Shown: in pieces, positions 1-10,476 of the stretch
How positions within the stretch are numbered: the stretch's first letter is position 1
Layout: every line of letters starts with the position of its first letter
Translations under genes and position numbers: made by a program
Assembly (NCBI GenBank): GCA_015345905.1
Contig: JADDTR010000009.1
Location: 558,001 to 622,000, forward strand
DNA: 64,000 nucleotides
Direction: 5' to 3'
From: Aotearoamyces nothofagi
Taxonomy: Eukaryota > Ascomycota > Leotiomycetes > Leotiales > Tympanidaceae
Notes under the pieces: generated by a model
Told to the model about the DNA's origin: nothing
Database searches by the model: none
The model's input: the letters and a program-made list of their open reading frames with translations, nothing else

Positions 1-159
1 CATTGACTGTTGGAATATAGGTAAAGCTATATAGCTATGGGGCATAGGAAGCGAGCGCAGAAGCGTAGCGGATGTGGCCGTCTTTGAATTATCAAAAGCC
101 TCACCTTTCTTATACATAGCCGGCACTGGATCCAACTGTATCTTCCATCTATCATAGTA

Positions 160-1484
160 ATGTCTGCGACCGAATTTGAGAAATTGGTAGCGGGCTTCCG
201 TCAACATCTACCGGATTTGAATACGCCACGCTTCCAAACCGCAAAGGACCAGAATGCATATGAATATGCTGAAGCCTTTCAAAAGACACATCATCCACCA
301 TGGCTCTATGCTCTGACTAAGGCATGGGAAGAACTACTCAAGGACCCTTATGTGGGCGTTACAGCTGATGGTGCGACCTCCATCCGATAGTATATTGAGC
401 ATCACTAATGAACACAGGCACCGTCATCCCTGATTTATTCCACCCACAAGACCAAGGCGTGCCGATCGATTCGATCGTTTCCGCCGTCGCGAAAGTCCTA
501 GACCAACTGGAACCCTCACAGAGAGACAAACTGCGATTTCCGCTCAATGCCAAACAGTGGCGCGCCTGGTCAAACCCAGAATTCCTCCTCCGACCTCTGG
601 GTCTGCGTCTCGAAGAAGTCGACGACAGCGTCGCAAAAGCCATCCTTGCAGTACTCGAAGCTACCTTCTCGCCTGAAGGTTACCAGAAAGCGCTCGGTGC
701 AATGCGCATCAATGGATTCCTGGGCGATATCTGTAATGTGCCAAAAGTCATGAATGCCTATTCCTACAACTTCCTCCTCTTCGGAACGCCATCGACAGAT
801 GAGCCTTGGGGATGGAGTCTCTACGGCCATCACCTGTGCCTCAACGTCTTCCTGCGCGGCAAGCAGATCGTCATCTCTCCTATCTTTACGGGCGCAGAGC
901 CGAACGTTATCGACTCGGGCCCCTTTTCCGGCACGGAGATCCTCCGCGTCGAAGGAGAGCTGGGCTTGAAACTGATGCAAAGCCTCCCGGACGAGCAGAA
1001 GAAGAAGGCTCAGACATATAAGCTACTCCGCGATCCGGCCATGCTACAGACTGGCGACCTGACGAAGGATCGCTGGAACGCCGACGACCAGCGCCACGTC
1101 TGCGGTGCATTCCGGGACAACCGCATCGTCCCCTACGAAGGCGTCCCCGTCTCGTCCTTCACCCCCGAGCAACAGCAGCGCGTGCTCTCCATCGTCGAGC
1201 AATTCGCCCTCTACCTGCCGCGCCGGGCGCGGGCGCTGCGACTCGCGCAAGCCAAGGAGCACTTCAACCAGACGTACCTCAGCTGGATCGGCGACTGGGG
1301 AAACGACGATCCGTTCTACTACCGGATCCAGAGCCCCGTGGTCCTGGTCGAGTTCGATCACCACTCGGGCGTCTTCCTGAATAACAAGGAGCCGGCCAAG
1401 TTCCATACGCACACCGTCCTGCGGACGCCCAACGCCGGCGATTACGGGAATGCGCTCAGGAGGGCCGAGGACAGGGTGCAGTGA
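160..1484 (+). CDS. DUF3500 domain protein (425 aa, two exons)
   Basis: Exons 160-370 and 418-1484. The 47-nt intron has donor GTGCGA, a CTAAT-like branch and acceptor ACAG; joining gives TADG-TVIPDLF with no frame break. The protein fills the length of the DUF3500 family. It shows that family's C-terminal hallmark: a WIGDWG segment, an EFDHH segment and a HTHTVLRTPN...DYG tail, rich in His and Asp. No signal peptide or membrane segment is evident. The biochemical role of DUF3500 is not established to my knowledge, and some copies sit near catabolic or secondary-metabolism genes. Here the downstream neighbours are a FAD monooxygenase and an MFS pump, which suggests small-molecule metabolism by context only. 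The start at 160 is the only ATG giving the N-terminal helical region. Splice and family are fairly sure; function is unknown. Confidence 0.85.
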
Positions 1485-3226
1485 CGGCGGATCGCGGTGC
1501 AGATCTTGCTGGCGTATAATTCACAATGCAGATTTCATCTCCCGATTGTATATTGTGTCTGGGACGAGGTGACATGGTCTGCCAAGTCGATATCCGGCGA
1601 GGTTCAAAGTGCTATAACATGATTTGGAGAAGCAGCTCAGGTCGCGAAGACGAGTTTAAGTCTCTCCTTACTACCCAAATTCTCGCTCTCTGTCCCACAC
1701 GCTTTTCCCTCAATCCCTGTTTAGAGATTCGGAGAATGAATGCCGTAGATCACACGGCACACCTGGCTATACTGTGACCAGCTGTTGAACGAGAGACCTC
1801 CCTCGGTCACTAGCGATAGAGCGGCTCGTCCGCAATTATAGAATTCACGTATTGCGGAAGGTTTCATACCCACCGGAGTTCACAAGCAACCCGTAAACCT
1901 CTGCACCTACCCACCTTTTAGCAAAGCAAGACTCGCCCGTCTGTATAGGTCACAATGCGAACGATCTTCTCGACATATATATATCCGCCATCCCCCCACG
2001 CCCCAGCTCTCCAGCAATTGATTACATGTACATATATACATATATACAGAATCGCAACCGAGACATAACTCAGAAGGGGAAGAAAAATGAAATCTCCCCG
2101 TCCGGTAGCGGGTATTGTATACACGCGTGATTCTACATTTTCCATAGCCGGCCGGAGTTTATGAATCATCAGTCGATAGGAATATGATATTCATTACTTA
2201 CCGTATCGGGTCATGATGTATGTATTCATCTTTATATCCGAGATCTATAATAACATCAACCCCCAAAAATCAAAACACCAAACAATCAACCCTCATACTC
2301 CCACCATCTCCATCGTCAAATCATCCCATCCCGCCTCCCCTAATCCATCCTCCCTCCCCAAGACCCACCCACCCCCCGAAATGCCGCGCCCGCAGCCGGC
2401 GAGAGAAGACAGCCCGGCCCTGCGCCCCCTGCTTCGTGCGTACGTACCGTAAACGCGCGCGACGCACCAGCCCAGCCCAGCCCCGGCCCCGGCCCCGGCC
2501 CCACGTCCCCACAGACGCCGAGCAGCGCCCGCGCGGGGACGGAACGGGACATGATGGGACAGGACAGGACAGGACCGGAGCGCGAGCAAATCTTACAGGT
2601 ATGTACAAATACGCAAGTAACAGTACCAAGTAACAAGTACAGAAATACAGAAGTACAGCACGACCTCGATAAAAAAACATCCCCACCGCCACGCTTCTCT
2701 CCTGCACGCCGCTGCTACACTACGCGCTCCCCCCCATCCCATCCCATCCCACCCCGCCCCCTCTGCAGAATCAGCAAAGGCCAGAGACGGGATTCTGGCG
2801 CGGTCTGCTGGTGGTAGAGTTCTCCTCGATTTCCTGTAAGTTGCGGTGTTTGGTCTTGTTACGATTGCGTCCCTTTGGGCCGTGGAGCTGGCCCCGCCTT
2901 TTTTTCCTCCTCGCTGCCCCTCACTCCGCGACGAGCCGTGCGCGATGCGCGAGGGGCGTGGACTTTTTTTTTTCTCTCTTCTACGAGGGGGGGGGGGGAG
3001 GAGGGGTCTCGTGGCGGAGTGGGGGATTTGCTGAGGATGTAGTATGTATATACGGGAGGGAGGGGTTGGATTTTCCACTCAGGTTTCGGTTCGGACGTGT
3101 GCTCGTGTTGGGCTTCTTTATATATCATTGTTCTACAGGCTGTATATGCAAGAAGGCTTACGATCCGACGCCCAGAAGCAGATCCCGGAATCGGTCTGGA
3201 TGCCGTTCCTCGAAGGGCCCGCAGCA
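1485..3226. other. Intergenic spacer with low-complexity C/G tracts
   Basis: No convincing gene. Short open frames exist on both strands but lack family resemblance and follow C-rich composition. The spacer holds a C-rich stretch around 2460-2500, GGACA repeats near 2555-2575, a CCCAT pentamer run around 2731-2755 and a long G tract at about 2987-2998. The last 200 bases should contain the promoter and 5' leader of the FAD monooxygenase that starts at 3227. Confidence 0.6.
2546..2578. repeat. Imperfect GGACA pentanucleotide repeat
   Basis: Short run of GGACA units with variants (GGACAT, GGACCG), seen directly. The same pentamer recurs at about 8907-8950 and 9059-9115, on both sides of the MFS gene. 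Nearby open frames that read through it are composition artefacts. Confidence 0.7.
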
Positions 3227-4676
3227 ATGTCCGCAGCAACGAAGGATTTGAAGATCGCCATTATCGGCGCGGGTGAGTTCCGCCAGCCAGCCTTCTTTTC
3301 CGAGAGGTCTTTTCCATGTGCAGATTGCTGACTTCGTCAAAGGCATGGGCGGCCTGACCGCAGCTCTGGCCATGGCAAAAGCTGGGTTCACGGATATCCA
3401 AGTCTATGAAACGGCGTCCAATCTCGGGTTTGTCGGGGCAGGAATCCAACTTGCCCCTAACATGGCTCGGATTCTCGACAGGTTGGGGGTCTGGGAGCCG
3501 ATTGAGAAGGAAGCCGTCGTTCTCAGAGACACCAGCATTCGAGGTATCTGCTTGTGCCTGCCTCTGTTCCGGCAACGGTACTAACCATCTACAGACGGAG
3601 CCACGGACGGAGAGCTGGGCCACGTAGAATTAGGATACATCCAAGAAATCTATCATTACGCCCACATGGTCGGCCACCGCACCTCGCTCGCCAGCGCCCT
3701 CTTCGAAGGCTGCAAGCGCGAACCCAGCATCACGTTCCACTTCTCCACATCCGTTGAGACCATCACATCCTACAGCCCCAAGCCCAGCTTCAAAGCGGTA
3801 CCGCGCAGCGGCGACGCCTACACGGTGACCTGCGACGTGCTCCTCGCGGCCGACGGCGTCAAATCCAAAGCCCGCATTGCCATGCTCGCGACGCTCGGCG
3901 TCGACGCCGAAGTCAAGGACACGCAGCAGGCGGCGTACCGCATCATGCTCACGCGCGCGCAGCTCGCGCACGACCCGGAGCTGCTCGAGCTGATCGACGG
4001 CGAGCGCGTCATCCGCTGGATCGGCGCCCGGCGGCACATCATCGCCTACCCCATCAGCAGCAAGAACATCTACAACCTGTCGACGACGCAGCCCGACGTC
4101 AACTTCGCCGCCGCGCCCTCGGAGACCTACACCACCACGGGCTCCAAGTCCGCCATGCTCGACGTCTTCGCCGACTTCTGCCCCAAGATCCAGCGCATGC
4201 TGAACCTTGTGCCCGAGGGCGAGGTGTGCGAGTGGAAGCTGCGCGTGCACTCGCCGCTGCCGACGTGGGTGCACGGCTCGCTGGCCCTGCTCGGCGATGC
4301 CTGCCACCCGACGCTGCCCCACCTCGCCCAGGGCGCGGCACAAGCCATCGAAGACGCGGCCGTGCTCGGCGTCGTGCTGAGCAAGATCCCAGACCAGAGC
4401 CCCGAGAGCATCAACAAGGCGCTGCGCGTCTACGAGAGGGTGCGTAAGGAGCGCGCCGAGACGCTGGTCGAGCTGGCCGCGGCGTCGGGCCGCGCCCTGC
4501 ACCTGGGCGACGGCGCGGCCAAGGAGGAGCGCGATCGCCAGTTCAAGGCGCTCAAGGAGAAGGGCGGCGCTGTGCCGGACAAGTGGGCCGATGCGGATGT
4601 GCAGAAGCAGATCTATGGTTTTGATTGCATGCAGGTTGCCGAGGATATTTTCGATGAGACTTTCAGGAGCTTCTAG
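3227..4676 (+). CDS. FAD-dependent monooxygenase, salicylate hydroxylase-like (442 aa)
   Basis: Exons 3227-3272, 3343-3543 and 3595-4676. Intron 1 splits the FAD-binding glycine codon run (IIGAG|MGGL, GxGxxG) and intron 2 is 51 nt. The protein carries all three class A flavoprotein hydroxylase fingerprints: the N-terminal dinucleotide fold, the mid-protein LLAADGVKSKAR (DG motif, FAD/NADPH), and the GDACHP...GAAQAIEDA motif (GD, FAD ribityl). Relatives hydroxylate salicylate, 6-hydroxynicotinate or other aromatic acids using NAD(P)H and O2 in the cytosol; the substrate here cannot be read from sequence. Length matches the family. The MFS pump downstream, an FAH-family hydrolase and a second flavin monooxygenase within 15 kb fit a role in aromatic catabolism or tailoring. 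Start chosen as the ATG immediately before the Rossmann strand. Confidence 0.9.
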
Positions 4677-6782
4677 GTGGTGCGGATAGGGGGTGCTGGT
4701 ATGACAGCGTCGCTAGTATATAAGCAGTAGCATTACATATATCGAAAACGAATACCACCACATAACAAAAACAAAAACAAAAAACCCCATCACATCAAGA
4801 CACATATCAACGGTCCCGATTCCCATCAACCAGATACATAATAACAAGTGTCATTTAACATTACAACTCTCATAAATGTTATTGATACTGTTCTAGAGAG
4901 TGATAGAAAAGAGATAAGGAGAAAGACGGAGTAGGAGGCAAGAAAGCCCAGACAAGCCAAGCCGACAGTGCTCAAAGCTGTACAGCAGAGTCGCAGTCGC
5001 TCAGGCCAATTATGCCCGTTGAAGAGATTCCGTAATTCACACGCAATCCTCCTAGATTGGATAGACGATAAGTGTTCGCCGCATCCTCTTGCGCATGTTC
5101 CAATATGTATGGTGTCTGCGAGCTCTTGAGCACCTCGCTGAGACCTGCCAGGCGCATCACCGGTATCTTGTGCTGGCGATGCAGCTAACTCGTCTAGTAT
5201 GCGAGGAGGCCGGCTGCCAGTGCCGAGGGAGCTTTATAATTGTTTCGTATGAAGTACCGTAAACCTTGTCGGTGCTGGATCGGCAAATCCCCCATCAGAA
5301 GCTCAAAGCTTTCCGTGCTTGAATGACCCAGAGCCTTGCGCCTTATACGTAACGCCATGATTGAGCGAACGAGTCTGGAGCTACGATGGCGAAGACAACG
5401 TGTGAAAGCAGTGCTATGCTCGATTTAAAAAGTAGAATGGGAGTCTGTATGAGGTTGCTAGAGACGAAACTGCGCCCTTTTGAAAAGGCTTCTCCAGCCA
5501 GTTTTTATATAGAACGAAGCCTCCAAGCAATGTGGCATAAGAACTCCTCGGTCGAACAAGTACAATACAACACTCTTCTCTGCATATGAGTTGATGCAGG
5601 CTGTTCTAAAAACAAGGATGTTACGCTGCTGCAGCCAACAGTCATTTACGGTGGCTGTAACTGTGATGAGCACGCCCACCCGTTGAAGCGATCCATCACA
5701 ACGAGGCTCAGGAGCTGCATCCTGCAACGTGCTATGCAGAAGAAAAATGGCATGTAGTTCTCGTATTCCATTTCAGCAGCCCGGATGCGTGTATCATACG
5801 ATGGCACCTCAGAGCCTCAAACAAGGCTCGAGATGATCTCGGCGCAGCATAATCTCTCTGAATTAGGGGAAAGACTGCCTCAATAGAAGAAACAAAGGCA
5901 CCTGCTCGCGGCTGCGCTGCATAGCTAAGGAAGGAATGAGGCCAGACGGCCGAGACGTGTGAATAAGGTTACTGTACAGGATAAGTTCCAGAAGTTCCAG
6001 CTGTCCTGGAGGCAATGCAGTTTCAGTCCGCCGTAGTAGGGGTTGCACGAGCTGCTCGCTTGCCTTGCGTCAAGAAGCTGCAGCCGCTTCATTGTCTGTC
6101 TGCTGCCCCTATCGCTCTATTGAATTTCTCAGTTGGCGGCTGGCTCGATGAGCACTGCAACCTACGCCACACGCGCCACGGCAGGCATCATCTCAGCTCT
6201 GAGGCTTAGAGTTGGTGATGCTACGCTGCACCACAGGACCTCGACGAGGCTTCAGCGGGCGAGATGGTACAGGACAGTACAGATCTCAAGGGTGACGCTC
6301 CGCTGGCCCTCCGGGAGCTGCTGCCGCAGAGGCCGTCCAGGTGCCTTCGGTGCCGAACTTAGAAAGCAATGAGAGAGGGTTTGGAGAGTAGGGTTAAGCC
6401 TGGGTGGCATCCCGACTGTCGGTGGGACTGGTAGACAGAGCAGTCGGGTGTCGGGTGTCGAGTGTCGGAAAAGGAGGCTGGGCACCGAGGTATATCCGCA
6501 TCCACCTCAGAACGCAACAATGGTCTGGCGCGATAACCTTATTCACACATCAGTCGTCAGACTCTGATAACCTTCATTCTCGTCTATTGATACAGTCAAA
6601 GCACTGGCATCTTTATACTATACATATCAGATCAGCCTACAAATTAACATACCTTCGTGATTATTAACAGCGCAGTTGCAGCTATATACTTCAATCCAGC
6701 TTATTCAGCCAGTAGCAAACTGGGACTGGCCACCTCGAGCGCAAAATACACAATAGATATCCAAATATACAGAAACACCAAC
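4677..6782. other. Intergenic, no gene seen
   Basis: About 2.1 kb between the convergent FAD monooxygenase and MFS genes. Only short, unrelated open frames occur. Expected contents are the two 3' UTRs. An A-rich CAAAAA run lies near 4767-4783. Confidence 0.55.
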
Positions 6783-8702
6783 TTAGACTTCACCCGCATC
6801 CGGACGAGCTACGACTTCCTCCTGCTTCGGCGTCCTTCGCCACGCATTTCCCTTCCAGTGGATCAGGATCGTGGGGAAGATACTAACGCCGACAATGAGA
6901 GCAGTAGCGATACCAGCACTAGCAGCAACACCAACATTTGTGAACATAGACGGGAACCTGGATATGATTAGCGAAATGCCGTCAAGAGCAAACAGCATAA
7001 GAGCATCACTTACCAGAACGGGCCAATAAACCCCCAGATCTGTCTCACGAAAGTAATAAAAACACCAACGCTGGCCGACTGTTCCTGTTCGCTATCCACC
7101 GCATAGGTAATCAACACCGTCGTCACAATCTGATTCCCAACCCCAGCAATCGCAATGCCAACCACGGGGGTGATATTCCAGTGATGTTCCGGGGCCTGCT
7201 GGGTCCTTACCAGGAAAACCACCACGCCAATAATGGTCAGCAGAAAGCCCGAATAGCTAAGCCAAAGTCGATACTCGGGCGGCGGTCTGACACCGACCTT
7301 CTTGGTACGTCGATTCATCCAGTAATCCGACAAGATCCCACCGAGCTGTTCGCCGATGACGGAGCCGATGATGATACCGAGGAACTGCAGGCCGAGCTGC
7401 TGTGAATTGAAGCCGAATTTCTCACCGAATAGCTGTGGGATCTCGACGGTGATGAGCACGCTGCCGAAGAGGAAGACCATGGCGTAGGCGATGGCGGGGA
7501 GCAGGACGCACGGTACGCGGACGAGGGAGAGGGGCTGAATGAAGGAGTAGAATGTCATGGGTGTGGGGTCGATGCGGCGGAGCAAGAGGTATTCTTGCTG
7601 GAAATCGGAGCCAGGATAGCGCACGCCTGAGCGGAGGTAGCGCGTCTCTGGGCCGAGGAAAAGATAGAGGATGAATTGCCCGCCGTTAATCTAGGAGGTG
7701 TGGTTAGAAAGGCTGGTAGATCTTGGATGGGGTGAGAGATATGATGGGAGAAGGGGTGTATACCATTGCAAGAATCCAGTAGATCCATCGATATCCGACA
7801 TGGTATGCCACGAATCCAAAAATAAACGGCGCAATCGGCACGCCTAAAGTGATCAATAACGTCCAGACACCCATATATCTAGCCCTATCCTTCTTAAAGA
7901 ACGTCTCTGTAACGACGGCACTACCAATGGCAGCCGCCGGACTGATGAAGAAGGCCACGATTGCCCGACACGCTGCCATGGATGCATAGTCCGGACTTTT
8001 GGCGCAGCCGACATTTCCAACGAGACTAATGATCAGGGAGAGCAGGAAGACGGGGCGGCGTCCATAGTGGTTGGAAAAGGGCTTCCAGAACAGCGGCGCT
8101 CCGCCCAGGATGCAGATCTGGAGCGAGGTGAGATAGGTGATTCTTTGCAGCGACACGCCCAGGTCTACGGCCATGGCCTGGTAGGCGGGGATAATCGAAG
8201 CCGCGGTGAATGTGGCCATGAGAGCGTGGAAAGCTACGAGGATGAGGTTGGTTATTTTCTGGAATAGTTGGTAAGCAGGTGTTGTGTCCGAAGTAGTATG
8301 CAGAAGCAGTATCAAAATCCGAATCCACACCCGAGTGCGAATCTGAGTCTCTATCTAAATCTAATTCTAAAGTGAAAAAGCTACATCCACAGCTGATACT
8401 CCAGGAGAGATTAGAACGAAACACACCTTCCATTGCGGCCAATTATAGGGATCCGCGTCGCCCATGGCAGGAACGGGATCGAGATCAAAGGTGCCATGGC
8501 GCTGCAACAAATACTGCTGATGCTCTGGCGACAGCTGCTCGGCGACGTCGGGGGTGATATAGGTGGCGCGCGTGGGCGTAGAATGCAGATTCTCTATATA
8601 GTCGCTGTCCTTTTTCTCGGAGTGGCCATTTGTAGTTCCAGCAGCAGCACCTGCTCCTGCTGTACCACGGCCACTCTGGTCGATATCCGTCGACATTTCC
8701 AC
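6783..8702 (-). CDS. MFS transporter, DHA1 drug:H+ antiporter type (540 aa)
   Basis: Minus-strand exons 8702-8427, 8258-7764, 7690-7014 and 6957-6783; introns of 168, 73 and 56 nt. Roughly the first 90 residues are hydrophilic and end in a DPYNWPQWKK motif, as in fungal DHA1 exporters just before helix 1. The remainder is hydrophobic with about twelve helices, a loop 2-3 motif containing NHYGRRP, and a central cytoplasmic loop after LFLGPETRYL. Such proteins sit in the plasma or vacuolar membrane and export drugs, polyamines or metabolites in exchange for protons, though some act in uptake. It lies convergent with the FAD monooxygenase and divergent from the transcription factor side, so a transport role for the same pathway is plausible. 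The 168-nt first intron is longer than most here; its acceptor gives a clean WKK junction. Confidence 0.88.
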
Positions 8703-8906
8703 GAAGCACGGCGGCTCTCCCCTCCTCGCTCAATTACTGTCTCGCGAGCGTGGTGCTGTCGATGGGATGGAGGAGCTCAGAATGGCAGTTTTTATAATGG
8801 AAGAAGCTTTAATAATAGAGAAGTTAACGTTAAGAGAAGATAGGGAGGGGGATTTGGAGTTTTGTAGGTGGAATCTGGGGTGCGACGAGGGGGGTGGACA
8901 TGCTGA

Positions 8907-9115
8907 GAAATGACAGGACAGGACAGGGCAGGGCAGGGCAGGACAAGGCACGGCTGGAGCGGCATGTGACGCGGGCGGTGCTGTTCAGGGCGGGAGATTG
9001 GACTTATGGGGATCATAATGGATTTTCTGGGGGGTTTGGGGGAGGCATGGGCGGCGCTGGACAGGACAGGACAGGACAGGACAACTCAGGACAGCCCAGG
9101 ACAACACAGGACATG
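8907..9115. repeat. GGACA/GGGCA pentanucleotide repeat clusters
   Basis: Two dense stretches, roughly 8907-8950 (GGACA passing into GGGCA) and 9059-9115 (about four perfect GGACA units, then spaced CAGGACA copies). They match the shorter cluster near 2555. They lie upstream of the MFS start at 8702 and so could affect its promoter, though nothing shows this. Confidence 0.75.
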
Positions 9116-9787
9116 GCCGTTTCTGGCGGCACCGCTGCAATGTCTGCCTGGGAGGTGCAGGACGGGCGGGGATTGGGTGGGATTGGCGTGTGGGGACGGG
9201 ACGGGGGGGACGGGGCCGGCATTTAGGGCTGGTCGACATGGCCGAGGCCGAGAGCGAGGGCACGGCACAGAGCATCCCCACACACCGGAGGGGGGGGTTA
9301 TTCCATTCCTTCTGCCCCAGGCCCCGTCGCAGCTCCAGCGCCCACTCGCTGGAGCAGCTGCGGGGGTGCTCTTCCCTCCCGGGGCAGAGGAGGATGGCCA
9401 TGGGCGTTGGCAGCGAACAGTCCCTCGATACTACGGTTCAGTGCCGTCCTGCTGCACGGTCGGATGGAGGCGCGTCTCGTGACTGTGAGTCTTCTATCGA
9501 CATTGCAACTTATCACTCTCGCGGTGGGAGACATTTGCGAATGATACGGCGTCAGATTGCATGTCCCAGACTGTATCTGCAGCCGTGATATTGATCGGTG
9601 GCCAAGCAGTCACGTGCTGTGTGCTGGCTTGGCTGTCTGGCCGGTGCTGGTGCAGTTCTCGATGCGGCAGCTGTCCCATTTGCCTTGTTGCACGTCCGCA
9701 CGGTTTGCATCCCCGGCTTTCTCGTTAGCGTCTGGGGGTGGGAGCGGAGTAGCGAGCGGGGGGTTGCGCTGCGAATAGTCAACAGCT

Positions 9788-9820
9788 GATTGGCTGGCTG
9801 GCCGGCTGGCTGGCTGGCCC
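9788..9820. repeat. GGCT tetranucleotide repeat
   Basis: Imperfect run of GGCT/GGCC units seen directly in the spacer upstream of the transcription factor. Ordinary microsatellite. Confidence 0.7.
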
Positions 9821-10476
9821 AATGGATCCCCGACAAGTAGCCACAGGTAGGGCAGGCACGGGTAGTCCGTTCTAGCATAAATAATGCAAGGCTTGTTTAC
9901 AGATAAGGGCTGGCAAGAATAACGCATTTATTTATACGGTGCTATGTTATACTGGATATGATATAAGATACCATCGTACAGATCTCCACACCCTACATGC
10001 TCCGGCGAATCAGCGACACTTCACCGTATCCTGAGCCCCAGCCTTCTACACGCTATGCCCAACCTGCACTGCTGTGCTCTTATGAACGCTAACGTGAGTA
10101 AAAGTCCTTGCCAAACGGCTAAAAGCAAGAACCACCCCCAGACGCCCTCTCTTTCTTCGCTGTCGGGCCTTGGATCTGAGGCTTACGTTGGGGAGGTACT
10201 CGTAATCACCCAGGCAATCGGCCAGATTGGGGGGAGGGGAAGCGAAACACGGGGCCACGGTGCCCGTTTCGCCGGGTGGATCTCTGTCCATTCCCCCGCT
10301 CTGGCATGAACCATCTGCCGTGAAGCATCTACTGTGACGCATCTACGTGAGCCAGCAACTATGAACCATCTGCCATCGTATCTCCATGCCTTCGCGTTTT
10401 TATAAACCATCGACCGCGCGATGAGATGATGGTAGAGGGCTTCGTCTCGTCCGTCTACCACTGCGAGACATCAGAG

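Larger units (their letters stand above)
8703..10476. other. Intergenic spacer rich in microsatellites
   Basis: Between the divergent MFS and transcription factor genes. Contains two GGACA clusters (8907-8950, 9059-9115), G-rich DNA around 9180-9300 and a GGCT run near 9788-9820. A repeated motif of the form ACCATCTGCC and relatives occurs at about 10310-10372. Open frames in this stretch are low-complexity readings of the repeats. The 3' half should hold the promoter of the C2H2 regulator. Confidence 0.55.

Noticed and set aside
1526-1777. 83-codon open frame after the DUF3500 gene
   Set aside because: No motif, and position fits a 3' UTR.
3630-4502. 290-codon open frame on the minus strand
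   Set aside because: Antisense to the FAD monooxygenase third exon; composition is the mirror of GC-rich codons and there is no family resemblance.
8985-9482. Overlapping open frames of 130-160 codons on both strands
   Set aside because: They read through GGACA repeats and G-rich DNA; low-complexity translation with no domain.
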